DNA from: an uncultured Myxococcales bacterium
GTDB taxonomy: Bacteria; Myxococcota_A; UBA9042
Length of the DNA stretch: 64,000 nt
Direction: 5' to 3'
Assembly (NCBI GenBank): GCA_903896545.1
Contig: CAITYF010000040.1
Span: 62,001 to 126,000, forward strand
How positions within the stretch are numbered: position 1 is the stretch's first letter; each line of letters begins with the position of its first letter. Below the pieces are notes generated by a model. It saw nothing but the letters and a program-made list of their open reading frames with translations. It made no database searches and had not been told where the DNA came from. The position numbers and the translations under genes were made by a program. Shown here one piece after another: positions 34,878 through 42,649 of this stretch.

Positions 34878-35195
34878 CTACGGGACGACGGGCTGGCCCG
34901 GACGACTCGCCGTGAGCACGTAGCGCAGAATTCGCGCGCGGTCGACATCCTGCAATCTCGCCCGCTGCGCCATCTTGTCCACCACGTGCGGCCATTCCGT
35001 TTGCGGCACGTTGGCGGGCAGCACGACCCTATGACATGCCCCGCACTTGCGCGCGTACAGCGTTCGGCTCTCGTCCAGATCGTCCTGCGTTTCCGGAAAC
35101 GACTGGCGCGCCCAGACGCGATCGGAATCCGTCACGATCGGCAGCGCCGGCGTGCAAGCGGACAAGAGCAGAAGCACCAGAACGAGCAATCGCAT
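34878..35195 (-). CDS. Monohaem cytochrome c lipoprotein
   Basis: Starts at ATG 35195 after TAGGTGG (a GTG at 35201 is possible), giving 105 aa. A short signal peptide ends in the lipobox LLSAC. The haem-binding motif is CGACH, preceded by LYARK, and a downstream VDKMAQR offers a Met as axial ligand, a pattern seen in small class I cytochromes. An electron-transfer role on the periplasmic face is likely. It follows the beta-barrel gene directly (stop 35202-35204), so the two form a two-gene operon behind the Fur-like palindrome. Confidence 0.88.
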   Translation of the reverse strand: MRLLVLVLLLLSACTPALPIVTDSDRVWARQSFPETQDDLDESRTLYARKCGACHRVVLPANVPQTEWPHVVDKMAQRARLQDVDRARILRYVLTASRPGQPVVP

Positions 35196-35201
35196 CGCCA
35201 C

Positions 35202-36014
35202 CTACAAGTGAATTCCTAAGATGACGCGCGTTTGAACCGCATGAAAGTCCTGCAGATCGCGGGTCGTGCCAGCGGCGGTGACCGCGTCGCCAAAGCCGAC
35301 GATCTGCGGCGTCACCGACGTCACGAGCCACCAGCTTTGCGAAGAGTAGCCCACCACGGGGCCGGCGAACAGTGCGCCGTGCTCCAGCGCCGTGTCCGAC
35401 CCGACGCCGCTCTGTTCCAGCGTCGCCTGTCCGTACACTTCCGCGCCCAGCGTCAGGTGATCGGTCACAAAATGCGTCGCGCCGAGCGAGAGAGCGAGCT
35501 TATGCTCGTTGTTCCAAAAGCCATCGTAGCCCCATTCGCGCTCGTAAATCAGGTTGCTCGCCAACTGCCACGCGCCCACGCGCTTGTCCAAGAGCAGCTT
35601 GGCCTCGATGTCATATTCCAGCGGCGACGCGCCCAGCTCCAGGTACAGCGCCGAGCCGATCGCGTCCGCGCTTGCGCTGGTCAGGTTGTACTTGAACTCC
35701 GCCGACACGCCCTGCGATGCCGAACCGCTCACGATTTCCGAACCCGATCGCGCGGTCTCACTGCCCCAGTTCAAGTAGATCGCCGCCATCAGCCGGTCCG
35801 TGATGCCGACCTCGAACTCCAAGCGGTGATCCATCCCCAGATAATACTGGTCGCGGCCCATGCGAAACGTCGTCTGCGGCTCGATCTCCACCGCACCCGC
35901 GGGCAGCGTCGCAGACTCGTACGACAACGTGAAGTGCCGTTCATTGGCCCAGCCCGGCGTCGTCAACAGCAAGCCCAGGACCGGGTACAGGAGGCGGAAT
36001 TTGTGCGTGTGCAT
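35202..36014 (-). CDS. Outer-membrane beta-barrel protein
   Basis: A 270-aa protein with a classical signal peptide (cleavage near GWA-NE), followed by alternating short amphipathic strands with many aromatic residues (FTLSYESATLP, FRMGRDQYYLGMDHRLEFEVGI, LMAAIYLNW) and ending in a strand with a hydrophobic C-terminus (VILGIHL). That is the profile of a 10-14 strand porin-like barrel. The transported compound is unknown. Position next to a cytochrome c lipoprotein and behind a Fur-like site hints at metal or redox function. (The quoted aromatic strand is shown as FRMGRDQYYLGM plus DHRLEFEVGI.). Confidence 0.82.
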   Translation of the reverse strand: MHTHKFRLLYPVLGLLLTTPGWANERHFTLSYESATLPAGAVEIEPQTTFRMGRDQYYLGMDHRLEFEVGITDRLMAAIYLNWGSETARSGSEIVSGSASQGVSAEFKYNLTSASADAIGSALYLELGASPLEYDIEAKLLLDKRVGAWQLASNLIYEREWGYDGFWNNEHKLALSLGATHFVTDHLTLGAEVYGQATLEQSGVGSDTALEHGALFAGPVVGYSSQSWWLVTSVTPQIVGFGDAVTAAGTTRDLQDFHAVQTRVILGIHL

Positions 36015-36087
36015 CGGATTGTCCTTTCAGGTCGGCTGATTAGCGAACTCGTGCGGTCCGCTCCTCGGCAGCCGCGGCAAATGATAA

Positions 36088-36102
36088 TGAAAGTGACTTT
36101 CA
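36088..36102. promoter_or_regulatory. Fur-like 7-1-7 palindrome
   Basis: TGAAAGTGACTTTCA is a perfect 7-1-7 inverted repeat in an AT-rich island and matches the form of Fur-family boxes (TGATAATnATTATCA) at 11 of 14 arm positions; the preceding bases ATGATAA extend the resemblance. It lies about 75-90 bp upstream of the beta-barrel gene (minus) and about 140 bp upstream of panB (plus). Regulation of the barrel/cytochrome pair is the more likely target. No fur gene is in the window, so the regulator could be Fur, Zur or another member. Confidence 0.55.
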
Positions 36103-36239
36103 ATTTCAAGAGCAGGTTCGTCACAGCAGTGTCAGCCGCTTCTCGATGTTCTCACTTGCCCTTCGCCGCCGAATCCCCTAGCTTTGTCGCAGCGGGGTCT
36201 ACCGTCTTTGCGGCATTACGCCGATTTGGAGGCCACCCA

Positions 36240-37142
36240 ATGAGCAGTTCTTCGCCGACTCTTGCGTCGGTGCCGCGGTCCTCTGGCTACGCGTCTGACA
36301 AGCCAACAGGCCGCGTTCGCATTCAGCACCTCCGTGAAAGCAAAGAAAAAAAGCAGCGCTTCAGCGCGGTGACGTGCTACGACGCGACGTTTGCGCGCCT
36401 GGTCGACGCCGCGGGGATCGAAGTCGTGCTTGTCGGCGATTCGCTGGGCAACGTCATTCAAGGCCAAGAAACGACGTTGCCGGTGACGGTCGACCACATG
36501 GTCTATCACACCGCCGCAGTGGCACGTGGGCTGCATCGCGCGCACTTGGTGGCGGACATGCCGTTCATGAGCTACCGCAACGCGGACGTTGCCTTGCACA
36601 ATGCCGGTCGGCTGCTGGCGGAAGGCGGCGCGCACGCGGTGAAGCTGGAAGGCGGCGTGGAGTTCGCGGAAACGGTTCGGCAACTCGTCCAAGCGGGAAT
36701 TCCGGTGATGGGTCACATCGGCTTGACGCCGCAATCGGTGCACGCGATGGGCGGACACCGGGTGCAGGGGCGCGGGACCTCGGCGCGCAAGCGTTTGCTG
36801 GCGGACGCGAAGGCGCTTGAAGCGGCGGGTTGCTACTCGATCGTGCTGGAAGCGATTCCGGCTGAACTGGCTGCGGAAGTGACCGCGTTGTTGAAAATCC
36901 CAACGATCGGCATCGGTGCGGGCACTGAATGTGACGGCCAGATCCTCGTCATCTACGACCTGCTCGGACTGGATCCGCACGCGCACAAGCCGAAGTTCGT
37001 CAAGAAGTTTGCGTCTTTGGGTGAGTTGGCGCAGGCGGCGCTGACGCAGTACCGCGAGGACGTCGCGAGCGCGACGTTTCCGGGTCCAGAGCACGTGTAC
37101 CACGATCCAACCGTGGCGCCGGCCAAAGTCGCAGGAGCTTAG
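36240..37142 (+). CDS. panB: 3-methyl-2-oxobutanoate hydroxymethyltransferase
   Basis: First committed step of pantothenate synthesis: ketopantoate from alpha-ketoisovalerate and methylene-tetrahydrofolate. From ATG 36240 the product is 300 aa, with a ~25-residue Ser/Pro-rich N-terminal extension compared with typical PanB. Motifs: FSAVTCYDATFARL, VLVGDSLGNV with metal ligand Asp67, ADMPFMSY, AVKLEGG, MGHIGLTPQSV and IGIGAGTECDGQILV with the catalytic region. The longer open frame upstream crosses the Fur-like site and lacks similarity. panC starts 3 bp after the stop. Confidence 0.97.
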   Translation: MSSSSPTLASVPRSSGYASDKPTGRVRIQHLRESKEKKQRFSAVTCYDATFARLVDAAGIEVVLVGDSLGNVIQGQETTLPVTVDHMVYHTAAVARGLHRAHLVADMPFMSYRNADVALHNAGRLLAEGGAHAVKLEGGVEFAETVRQLVQAGIPVMGHIGLTPQSVHAMGGHRVQGRGTSARKRLLADAKALEAAGCYSIVLEAIPAELAAEVTALLKIPTIGIGAGTECDGQILVIYDLLGLDPHAHKPKFVKKFASLGELAQAALTQYREDVASATFPGPEHVYHDPTVAPAKVAGA

Positions 37143-37145
37143 GCC

Positions 37146-38009
37146 ATGCTGGAAAATGTCGCAGGGGCGCAAGTCGCGCGCACGCCCGAAGAAGTGCGGG
37201 CGTGGGTGCGCGAGGCGCGTCAAAATGGCAAGCGCATCGCCTTGGTGCCGACGATGGGCGCGCTGCACGCGGGTCACATCACGCTGGTCGACGCGGCGCG
37301 GCAACATGCCGAAGCGGTCCTCGTGTCGATCTTCGTGAACCCGATGCAGTTTGGCCCGAAGGAAGACTTTTCCGCCTACCCGCGACCGTTTGAAAACGAC
37401 TGTTCGCGCTGTGCGGAAGCGGGCGTCGACCTCATCTACGCGCCGACGCCAGCGACGATGTACCCGGAGGGCTACCAAAGCCACGTCGAAGTCGAGCGGC
37501 TGACCCAAGGGCTCTGCGGCGCCGCGCGTCCGACCCACTTCCGCGGCGTGACGACGGTCGTGATGAAGCTGCTGAACATCGCCCAGGCTGACGTCGCGGT
37601 CTTTGGCGAGAAGGATTACCAACAGTTGCAGGCACTCAAGCGCATGGCGCTGGATCTGGACCACCCGACGCAGATTCTGGGCGCGCCGATCGCCCGTGAG
37701 TCCGACGGTCTGGCGATGAGCTCGCGCAACGTGTACCTGACGGCGGACGAACGCGCGGCGGCGCCGGTGATCGTCCGCTCTTTGCGCGCGGCGCAGGCGC
37801 AAGTGCAGGCGGGCGAGCGTGACCCGAAGCTTGTGGTGGCACAACTTGTGGCGGCGATGACGGCTGCGGGCGGACGCGTCGACTACACCGAGATCGTCGA
37901 TCCGGAAACGCTCCAACCTGTCGCAACGCTGGATCGCCCGACGCGGGCGATCGTGGCAACGTGGTTTGGCCGCGCGCGGCTTCTCGACAACATGGACCTT
38001 CTGCCGTAG
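37146..38009 (+). CDS. panC: Pantothenate synthetase (pantoate-beta-alanine ligase)
   Basis: Condenses pantoate with beta-alanine using ATP. The 287-aa protein shows the nucleotide-binding HxGH motif in VPTMGALHAGH (34-44), FVNPMQFGPKEDF, FGEKDYQQL, and the KMSKS-like loop SSRNVYL. Length and motif order are standard. It is coupled to panB with a 3-bp gap. panD, for beta-alanine, is not in the window. Confidence 0.97.
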   Translation: MLENVAGAQVARTPEEVRAWVREARQNGKRIALVPTMGALHAGHITLVDAARQHAEAVLVSIFVNPMQFGPKEDFSAYPRPFENDCSRCAEAGVDLIYAPTPATMYPEGYQSHVEVERLTQGLCGAARPTHFRGVTTVVMKLLNIAQADVAVFGEKDYQQLQALKRMALDLDHPTQILGAPIARESDGLAMSSRNVYLTADERAAAPVIVRSLRAAQAQVQAGERDPKLVVAQLVAAMTAAGGRVDYTEIVDPETLQPVATLDRPTRAIVATWFGRARLLDNMDLLP

Positions 38010-38022
38010 CGGAGCCCTGTCG

Positions 38023-38187
38023 ATGGGAAAACTGGCCTATTCCGGGAAGTTGTTGCGCGAACTCGTCGACTTTGCTCGCGAGAACAAGGTCTATTGGATT
38101 GTGCCGCTCGCCCTCGTCCTCGCCCTCGCAGCGCTCATCGCGGTCGCGGGCCAAGGCGCGGCGCCGTTCATCTACCAGCTCTTTTGA
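38023..38187 (+). CDS. DUF5989-type single-pass mini membrane protein
   Basis: ATG 38023 preceded by GGAG gives 54 aa: a short charged amphipathic N-terminus (LLRELVDFARENKVYW), one membrane helix of about 20 residues, and the ending GAAPFIYQLF. This matches the size and the 'Q-G-x-x-x-P-F-I-Y-x-L-F' end of DUF5989 proteins, which often accompany SxtJ-like proteins and carbamoyltransferases. None is seen here; it simply follows panC by 13 bp. Function unknown. Confidence 0.82.
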   Translation: MGKLAYSGKLLRELVDFARENKVYWIVPLALVLALAALIAVAGQGAAPFIYQLF

Positions 38188-38208
38188 GCCGATCGCATCC
38201 GCAACTTC

Positions 38209-38237
38209 TTGACCCAACTAGGTTTGGTCATTACACT
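38209..38237 (+). promoter_or_regulatory. Sigma-70-type promoter
   Basis: TTGACC and TACACT are separated by 17 bp, a good match to -35/-10 elements, in a locally AT-richer stretch. It lies about 60 bp upstream of ATG 38295 and would drive the Cys-rich lipoprotein gene. No experimental support. Confidence 0.5.
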
Positions 38238-38294
38238 TTAGCGCTTAACTGCCCGCTCGTCTTGGCCAATGGCAGCGCACTTGGGAGTCACATC

Positions 38295-40733
38295 ATGAAG
38301 CTTTGTAGTCTTTTTCTGAGCCTTTCCTGTACCTTGGCGCTGGTTCTCAGCGCGTGCGGTAGTTCGTCAACGACGGACACAACCCCCGCGGACACCCAGA
38401 CCGGCACGGACGTCACATCGTCCGATGGCATCACGGGCGAGGACGGAGCGGGCGACACGTCGTCCGATGGCGCGAACAGCTGCTGCGCCGACCACGGCGC
38501 GCAGTGCGGCTTCATCAAGGAATGCCCCAAGTCCTGTGGCGCGTGCAGCACCAACCAAAAATGCGACGCGACCCACAAGTGCATCGCCGACGTGAAGCCG
38601 ACGCTCAAGAAGTTCGGCGAGCCGTGCGGCCCCAACAAAGACTGCGTCTACCCGGCGGACACCACGGACCAGGCGGCCTTGACCGCTTACTTTGACTGCA
38701 TCAACGCCCAGTGCGACGACGGCGTGTGCAACGGCGGCGTGTGCACGAAGCAGTGCAACATTGGCACCGACGACAAGAACAACGCGACCGGCGCTGACGG
38801 CGCTGACGGCATCGAAGACGTGGGCGCGACCAGCGACTGCGGCGGCGCGGTCGACGGTCCGTGGGGCAGCAAGTTCTCCTGCGTGCAACTGCTCTCCCCG
38901 CAAAACGGCAACGTGCCGAACTACATCTACTGCTTGCCGGAAACCAGCTTCAAGCCGTGCAAAGCCGACTCCGATTGCGATACCGGTGATTCCTGCCAGT
39001 TGCAGCTGATCTACGGCGCTTACCAGCAGATGTGCGGCCCCGCCAAGAAGACGCCCGTGGGCACCGCTGGCGCCTACACGTACAAAGCGGGCAGTACCCT
39101 CGGCCAAGCGTGCAACAGCGACCCGACCAAGGGAGATCTCGCCATGTGCGCCAATGACTTCTGTTCGGGCGCGGGCTTCTGCCTCGGCTTCTGCAAAACC
39201 GACGCGGATTGCGCCACGGCCGGTGGCGGCGCGGGCTACAGCTGCAAGCCGAACGTCAAGGTCGCCAGCAACCCCGCGTATTCGGCCAGCCTGTGCCTGC
39301 CCAAAGATTGCGCGATCGACGCGGACTGCGGCGCGGGCTACTTCTGCCGCCCGTACTGGAACGGCGTGAAGAACCCCGCCGGTGAGCCCGACCCGAACGA
39401 CGCGACCAAGCTCATCTACCCGGCCTTCCAGCCTGGCTGCCAGCCGATCGCGGCGAAGACCGTCAAGCCCGGCGAAAGCTGTGATCCGTATGCCACCAGC
39501 ACGGCGGCGACCAAGCCCGGTGCGCTCTGCCAGAACCCGTACGCGTGCGTGGACGGTAGCTGCGGCAGCCTGTGCAAGACCAACGCGGACTGCACAGCCG
39601 ACCAGCAGTGCGGCGTGGACGAGATTCCGCTCGATGTCGACAACCCGCAGGGCACCGGCGCGACGGATGGCATCTACGACTTCGAAATCTCGCTCAACAT
39701 CTGCGCCTACCTGCCCAAGGCCGCTGGCACCTGCGCGGCCTCCAAGGATTGCAGCGGCGCTTCGTCCTACTGCAAAGCGTTTGTGCACAAGCTCGACCTG
39801 CCCAAGGACGCCACGCCGATCGGCAACGACACGATCAACGGCGTGTGCGTGGCGCCCGACGCCAAGGCCGCCAAAGACGGCGAAGTCTGCGGCCCCGCGG
39901 CCAACGACGCGTACTGCGCCAGCGGTTACTGCTTGAACACCCAGGGCGCCAACGGCGCGGTTCAGCCGGGCTTCTGCGCGGACTACTGCTCGAGCAAGAA
40001 CGACTGCCCAGGCAGCATCAGCATTGGCGGCACGAGCTACAAGAACTACTGCCGTTCGCTCCGTTTGGGCTTCAACAACACGCTCGACGACATTCGCGAT
40101 GACTTGTGGCTGCCAGTTTGCTACCCGATCGCGGCGACCAACTCGCTGGAAGACTGCGCGGCGACCAAGAAGTGCACGGCGGCTGGCGAACAGTGCTTGC
40201 CGATGACGATCGCTGCGGGTCCGGACACGGCGGCGAAGATCGACTACATCTGCGCGGCGGTCGGCGCGACGGCGACCAAGAACGTCGGCGAGGCCTGCGA
40301 TCCGAACCCGGCGGCGGGCGCTGACCCGGAATGCAAGCCGGGCCTCGGCTGCATGGCGGACGCGGCTGGCAAGGGCTACTGCACTGGTCTTTGTGCCAAA
40401 GACGCCGACTGCGGTAGCGGCAACGACGGCATGATCTGCGACTTGCAGAACCAGTGGCTGCCGCGCAAGGACATCACCAAGGCGGCGATCGTCCCGATCT
40501 GCAAGAAGGCCAAGGCGTGCATCCCGTGCGGCTTGGACACGGACTGCGCGGGCACCTACGCGTGCAGCAACATCGCCGCGAGCGGTTCTGCGGCCGACGG
40601 CCGTTGCGCCCCGGCCTGCAGCATCGATGCGGACTGCGCTGGCAAAGATGGCGGCTCCAAGTGCATCGACGCGCTGGGCACCAACGGCAAGGCGACCGGC
40701 AAGAAAGTGTGCGCCCCGGCCACCTGCAAGTAA
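38295..40733 (+). CDS. Cys-rich surface lipoprotein
   Basis: ATG 38295 gives 812 aa; the upstream extension is not used. A signal peptide ends in lipobox VLSAC, then a Ser/Thr/Asp tether (about 21-60). The rest is a chain of Cys-rich knots built on motifs such as CKADSDCDTGDSC, CKTDADCA, CAIDADCGAGYFC and CKTNADCTADQQC, at least ten copies, spaced by 40-90 residues. This CxxDxDC pattern is frequent in myxobacterial extracellular proteins and probably gives disulfide-stabilised modules; no enzymatic domain is visible. A role as a surface structural or adhesive protein is inferred. Confidence 0.85.
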   Translation: MKLCSLFLSLSCTLALVLSACGSSSTTDTTPADTQTGTDVTSSDGITGEDGAGDTSSDGANSCCADHGAQCGFIKECPKSCGACSTNQKCDATHKCIADVKPTLKKFGEPCGPNKDCVYPADTTDQAALTAYFDCINAQCDDGVCNGGVCTKQCNIGTDDKNNATGADGADGIEDVGATSDCGGAVDGPWGSKFSCVQLLSPQNGNVPNYIYCLPETSFKPCKADSDCDTGDSCQLQLIYGAYQQMCGPAKKTPVGTAGAYTYKAGSTLGQACNSDPTKGDLAMCANDFCSGAGFCLGFCKTDADCATAGGGAGYSCKPNVKVASNPAYSASLCLPKDCAIDADCGAGYFCRPYWNGVKNPAGEPDPNDATKLIYPAFQPGCQPIAAKTVKPGESCDPYATSTAATKPGALCQNPYACVDGSCGSLCKTNADCTADQQCGVDEIPLDVDNPQGTGATDGIYDFEISLNICAYLPKAAGTCAASKDCSGASSYCKAFVHKLDLPKDATPIGNDTINGVCVAPDAKAAKDGEVCGPAANDAYCASGYCLNTQGANGAVQPGFCADYCSSKNDCPGSISIGGTSYKNYCRSLRLGFNNTLDDIRDDLWLPVCYPIAATNSLEDCAATKKCTAAGEQCLPMTIAAGPDTAAKIDYICAAVGATATKNVGEACDPNPAAGADPECKPGLGCMADAAGKGYCTGLCAKDADCGSGNDGMICDLQNQWLPRKDITKAAIVPICKKAKACIPCGLDTDCAGTYACSNIAASGSAADGRCAPACSIDADCAGKDGGSKCIDALGTNGKATGKKVCAPATCK

Positions 40734-40771
40734 TTCCTTCCCGATAGACCCAACGTGCGCGTCATGCGTCT

Positions 40772-40800
40772 GACTCCACGGCCGAACTGGCTGTGGAGTC
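40772..40800 (+). promoter_or_regulatory. 12-bp hairpin masking a ribosome-binding site
   Basis: GACTCCACGGCC (40772-40783) pairs with GGCTGTGGAGTC (40789-40800), 11 Watson-Crick pairs and one G-U, around a 5-base loop. The only ribosome site of the next gene, GGAG at 40795-40798, lies inside the stem. It has no T-tract, so it is a poor terminator; translational control or transcript-end protection is more likely. Confidence 0.5.
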
Positions 40801-40804
40801 GACC

Positions 40805-41083
40805 ATGCGCGTGCGCGTCTTTTTGCTGTTGTTCCTCGCGATGCCCGCGTCGGCGCAGACCCCGCACCAACGACGGCTGGATGTGTTGGTCGACGCTGCG
40901 CGGGAGATCCTCGTTGCGCAAGCCGCGCGGCCGATTCATCCGCCCCAGCACGGCGGATTCTGGTGTGTCGCGCCAGATGCGCCCGATCAGCGCGTACGCG
41001 TGCGTACCTGGGCGCCGCAGGGGCGTTGGCTCTGGTGTTTTCCCGCGGACGTGCCGACTTGGTGGGCAGGTCCCTGGCGGTAG
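40805..41083 (+). CDS. Small secreted protein of unknown function
   Basis: ATG 40805 follows GGAG with six bases between and gives 92 aa. A signal peptide (VFLLLFLAMPASA) is followed by a ~73-residue mature part with two Cys, several Trp (FWCVAP, RWLWCF, TWWAGPW) and a helical start. It is not recognised. The ribosome site is buried in a strong hairpin. The stop lies 3 bp from the convergent POT transporter's stop. Confidence 0.65.
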   Translation: MRVRVFLLLFLAMPASAQTPHQRRLDVLVDAAREILVAQAARPIHPPQHGGFWCVAPDAPDQRVRVRTWAPQGRWLWCFPADVPTWWAGPWR

Positions 41084-41086
41084 CGG

Positions 41087-42649
41087 TTACGCCTGCAAAA
41101 CGACCTGTCCGCGGAACGAGCGCGCGCGCCAGGCAAACAGCGCGGCCGAGAGCGCCATCAAGCCGGCAAAGACCCAGAAGAACCGCTCCGGCGGCAGCGA
41201 CTTCAACCCTGCAAGCAGCGCCACCAGCAGGTTGCCGACGGTTACTGACAGCGACCACAACCCGACGACGGTTGACTTCATCGCCCGCGGCGCTTGGGTG
41301 TAGGCGAATTCCAGACCCGTCACGGACACCAGCACTTCGCCCAGCGTGATGAGCACGAACGGCAGCACTTGCCACAGGACGGACACGGACTCGCGCGGCG
41401 ACGCGTCAATCGAGCGCTGGATCAGCGCGATCGCGACAAACGAAAGCGCGGAGACGCCCATGCCCGCCGTCATCTTGCCCAGCGGCGTCACCTTCAAACC
41501 GAGGCGCTGCCAAGCCGGCAGAAGGACGCCGGCCATGAGCGGAATCAGGATCATCACGAGCAACGGGTTGAGCGCGTTGATTTGGCTTGCCTGCACGGTC
41601 ATCGCGCCAAACGGCGTGTCAAACGTGCGCAGCATGTCCTTGGCCTGCACGACCCAGGACGAGCCGCGTTGGTCAAAGAGCGCCCAGAAGATGCTGACCA
41701 GACCGAACACGGAGAGCAGGCGCAGCACTGCGCGTGTGCCTTCGACGGAAGCGGCGTCCAAGCGGCGTTCGGCCGTCTGCCACAGCGTCTCGTTGGCCTG
41801 ACGGTGGCGGACGCCTTGCCACAGGACGGAAAGCACGCCGCGATCGGGAGCGAGCCGCGCGCGCCAGGCAAAGAGCGCGAGCCCCGCGGCGATGCACGCC
41901 AGCGACACACCCAGCTTGCCGTACCAAGGCAAACCACCGGTGAACCACAGCGAGCCCAGCGACAGAAACAGCAGCGCGGAGGAAGCGGCGTCCAAGAGCC
42001 CCAACCGACCACCCGGCGAAGGCGGCGCGTGGTGGTATCGGTTGCGACCCAGCCACAAAATGAAGGTTGCCAGGGCCATCAGGATGCCGGGAATGCCAAA
42101 GGCGATCGCTGGGCCAAACCGCACTTTGAGCCACGGCACCAGAAGCGTCGCGAAGAACGAGCCGAAGTTGATGATGAAGTAGAACGCCTGGAAGATCTTC
42201 TCGACAAGCTTTTCCTGCCCACCGCGGTATTGGTCCCCTACAAACGCGGAGACACACGGTTTGATGCCGCCCGAACCCACGGCGATGAGCGCAAGGCCGA
42301 GGTGCATGCCGCCGATCGACTCTTCACCGACTGCCAGCACCGCGTGTCCCAGGCAGTACACAAGCGAGAGCCAGAAAATCGTGCGGTACTTGCCCAACAA
42401 GCGATCGGCCAGAATCGCGCCGATCATCGGCAGCGCGTACGCCGCCGCGGTGAACAGGTGGTAATCCGCCGTCGCCGCCGTCTTCGCGTCCGCGGCGTTC
42501 AGGTGCATCGTCTGGGCGTACAGGCCGATCAGGTGCTCGGTCAGGATGGCGCGCATGCCGTAGAAGGAAAAACGCTCGCAGCCTTCATTGCCGATGATGA
42601 AGCCAATGCCGCGTGGATGGCGCACGACCGGTGCTTGTTCTTGCGTCAT
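41087..42649 (-). CDS. POT/PTR-family proton-dependent oligopeptide transporter
   Basis: The start is ATG 42649, overlapping the TGA of the EGF-repeat gene (ATGA), giving 520 aa. Features of the POT family include [20 protein letters not shown], the E-x-F-x-x-Y-G motif on helix 1, [13 protein letters not shown], and the second signature [17 protein letters not shown]. About 12-14 helices are visible, as expected for a peptide/H+ symporter of the inner membrane. Some POT members with eukaryote-like insertions carry nitrate or other solutes, so substrate is open. Coupling to a surface protein gene is unusual for a transporter. Confidence 0.93.
   Translation of the reverse strand: MTQEQAPVVRHPRGIGFIIGNEGCERFSFYGMRAILTEHLIGLYAQTMHLNAADAKTAATADYHLFTAAAYALPMIGAILADRLLGKYRTIFWLSLVYCLGHAVLAVGEESIGGMHLGLALIAVGSGGIKPCVSAFVGDQYRGGQEKLVEKIFQAFYFIINFGSFFATLLVPWLKVRFGPAIAFGIPGILMALATFILWLGRNRYHHAPPSPGGRLGLLDAASSALLFLSLGSLWFTGGLPWYGKLGVSLACIAAGLALFAWRARLAPDRGVLSVLWQGVRHRQANETLWQTAERRLDAASVEGTRAVLRLLSVFGLVSIFWALFDQRGSSWVVQAKDMLRTFDTPFGAMTVQASQINALNPLLVMILIPLMAGVLLPAWQRLGLKVTPLGKMTAGMGVSALSFVAIALIQRSIDASPRESVSVLWQVLPFVLITLGEVLVSVTGLEFAYTQAPRAMKSTVVGLWSLSVTVGNLLVALLAGLKSLPPERFFWVFAGLMALSAALFAWRARSFRGQVVLQA

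Noticed and set aside
36216-37916. 566-codon minus-strand open frame
   Set aside because: Antisense to panB and panC; Arg/His-rich shadow.
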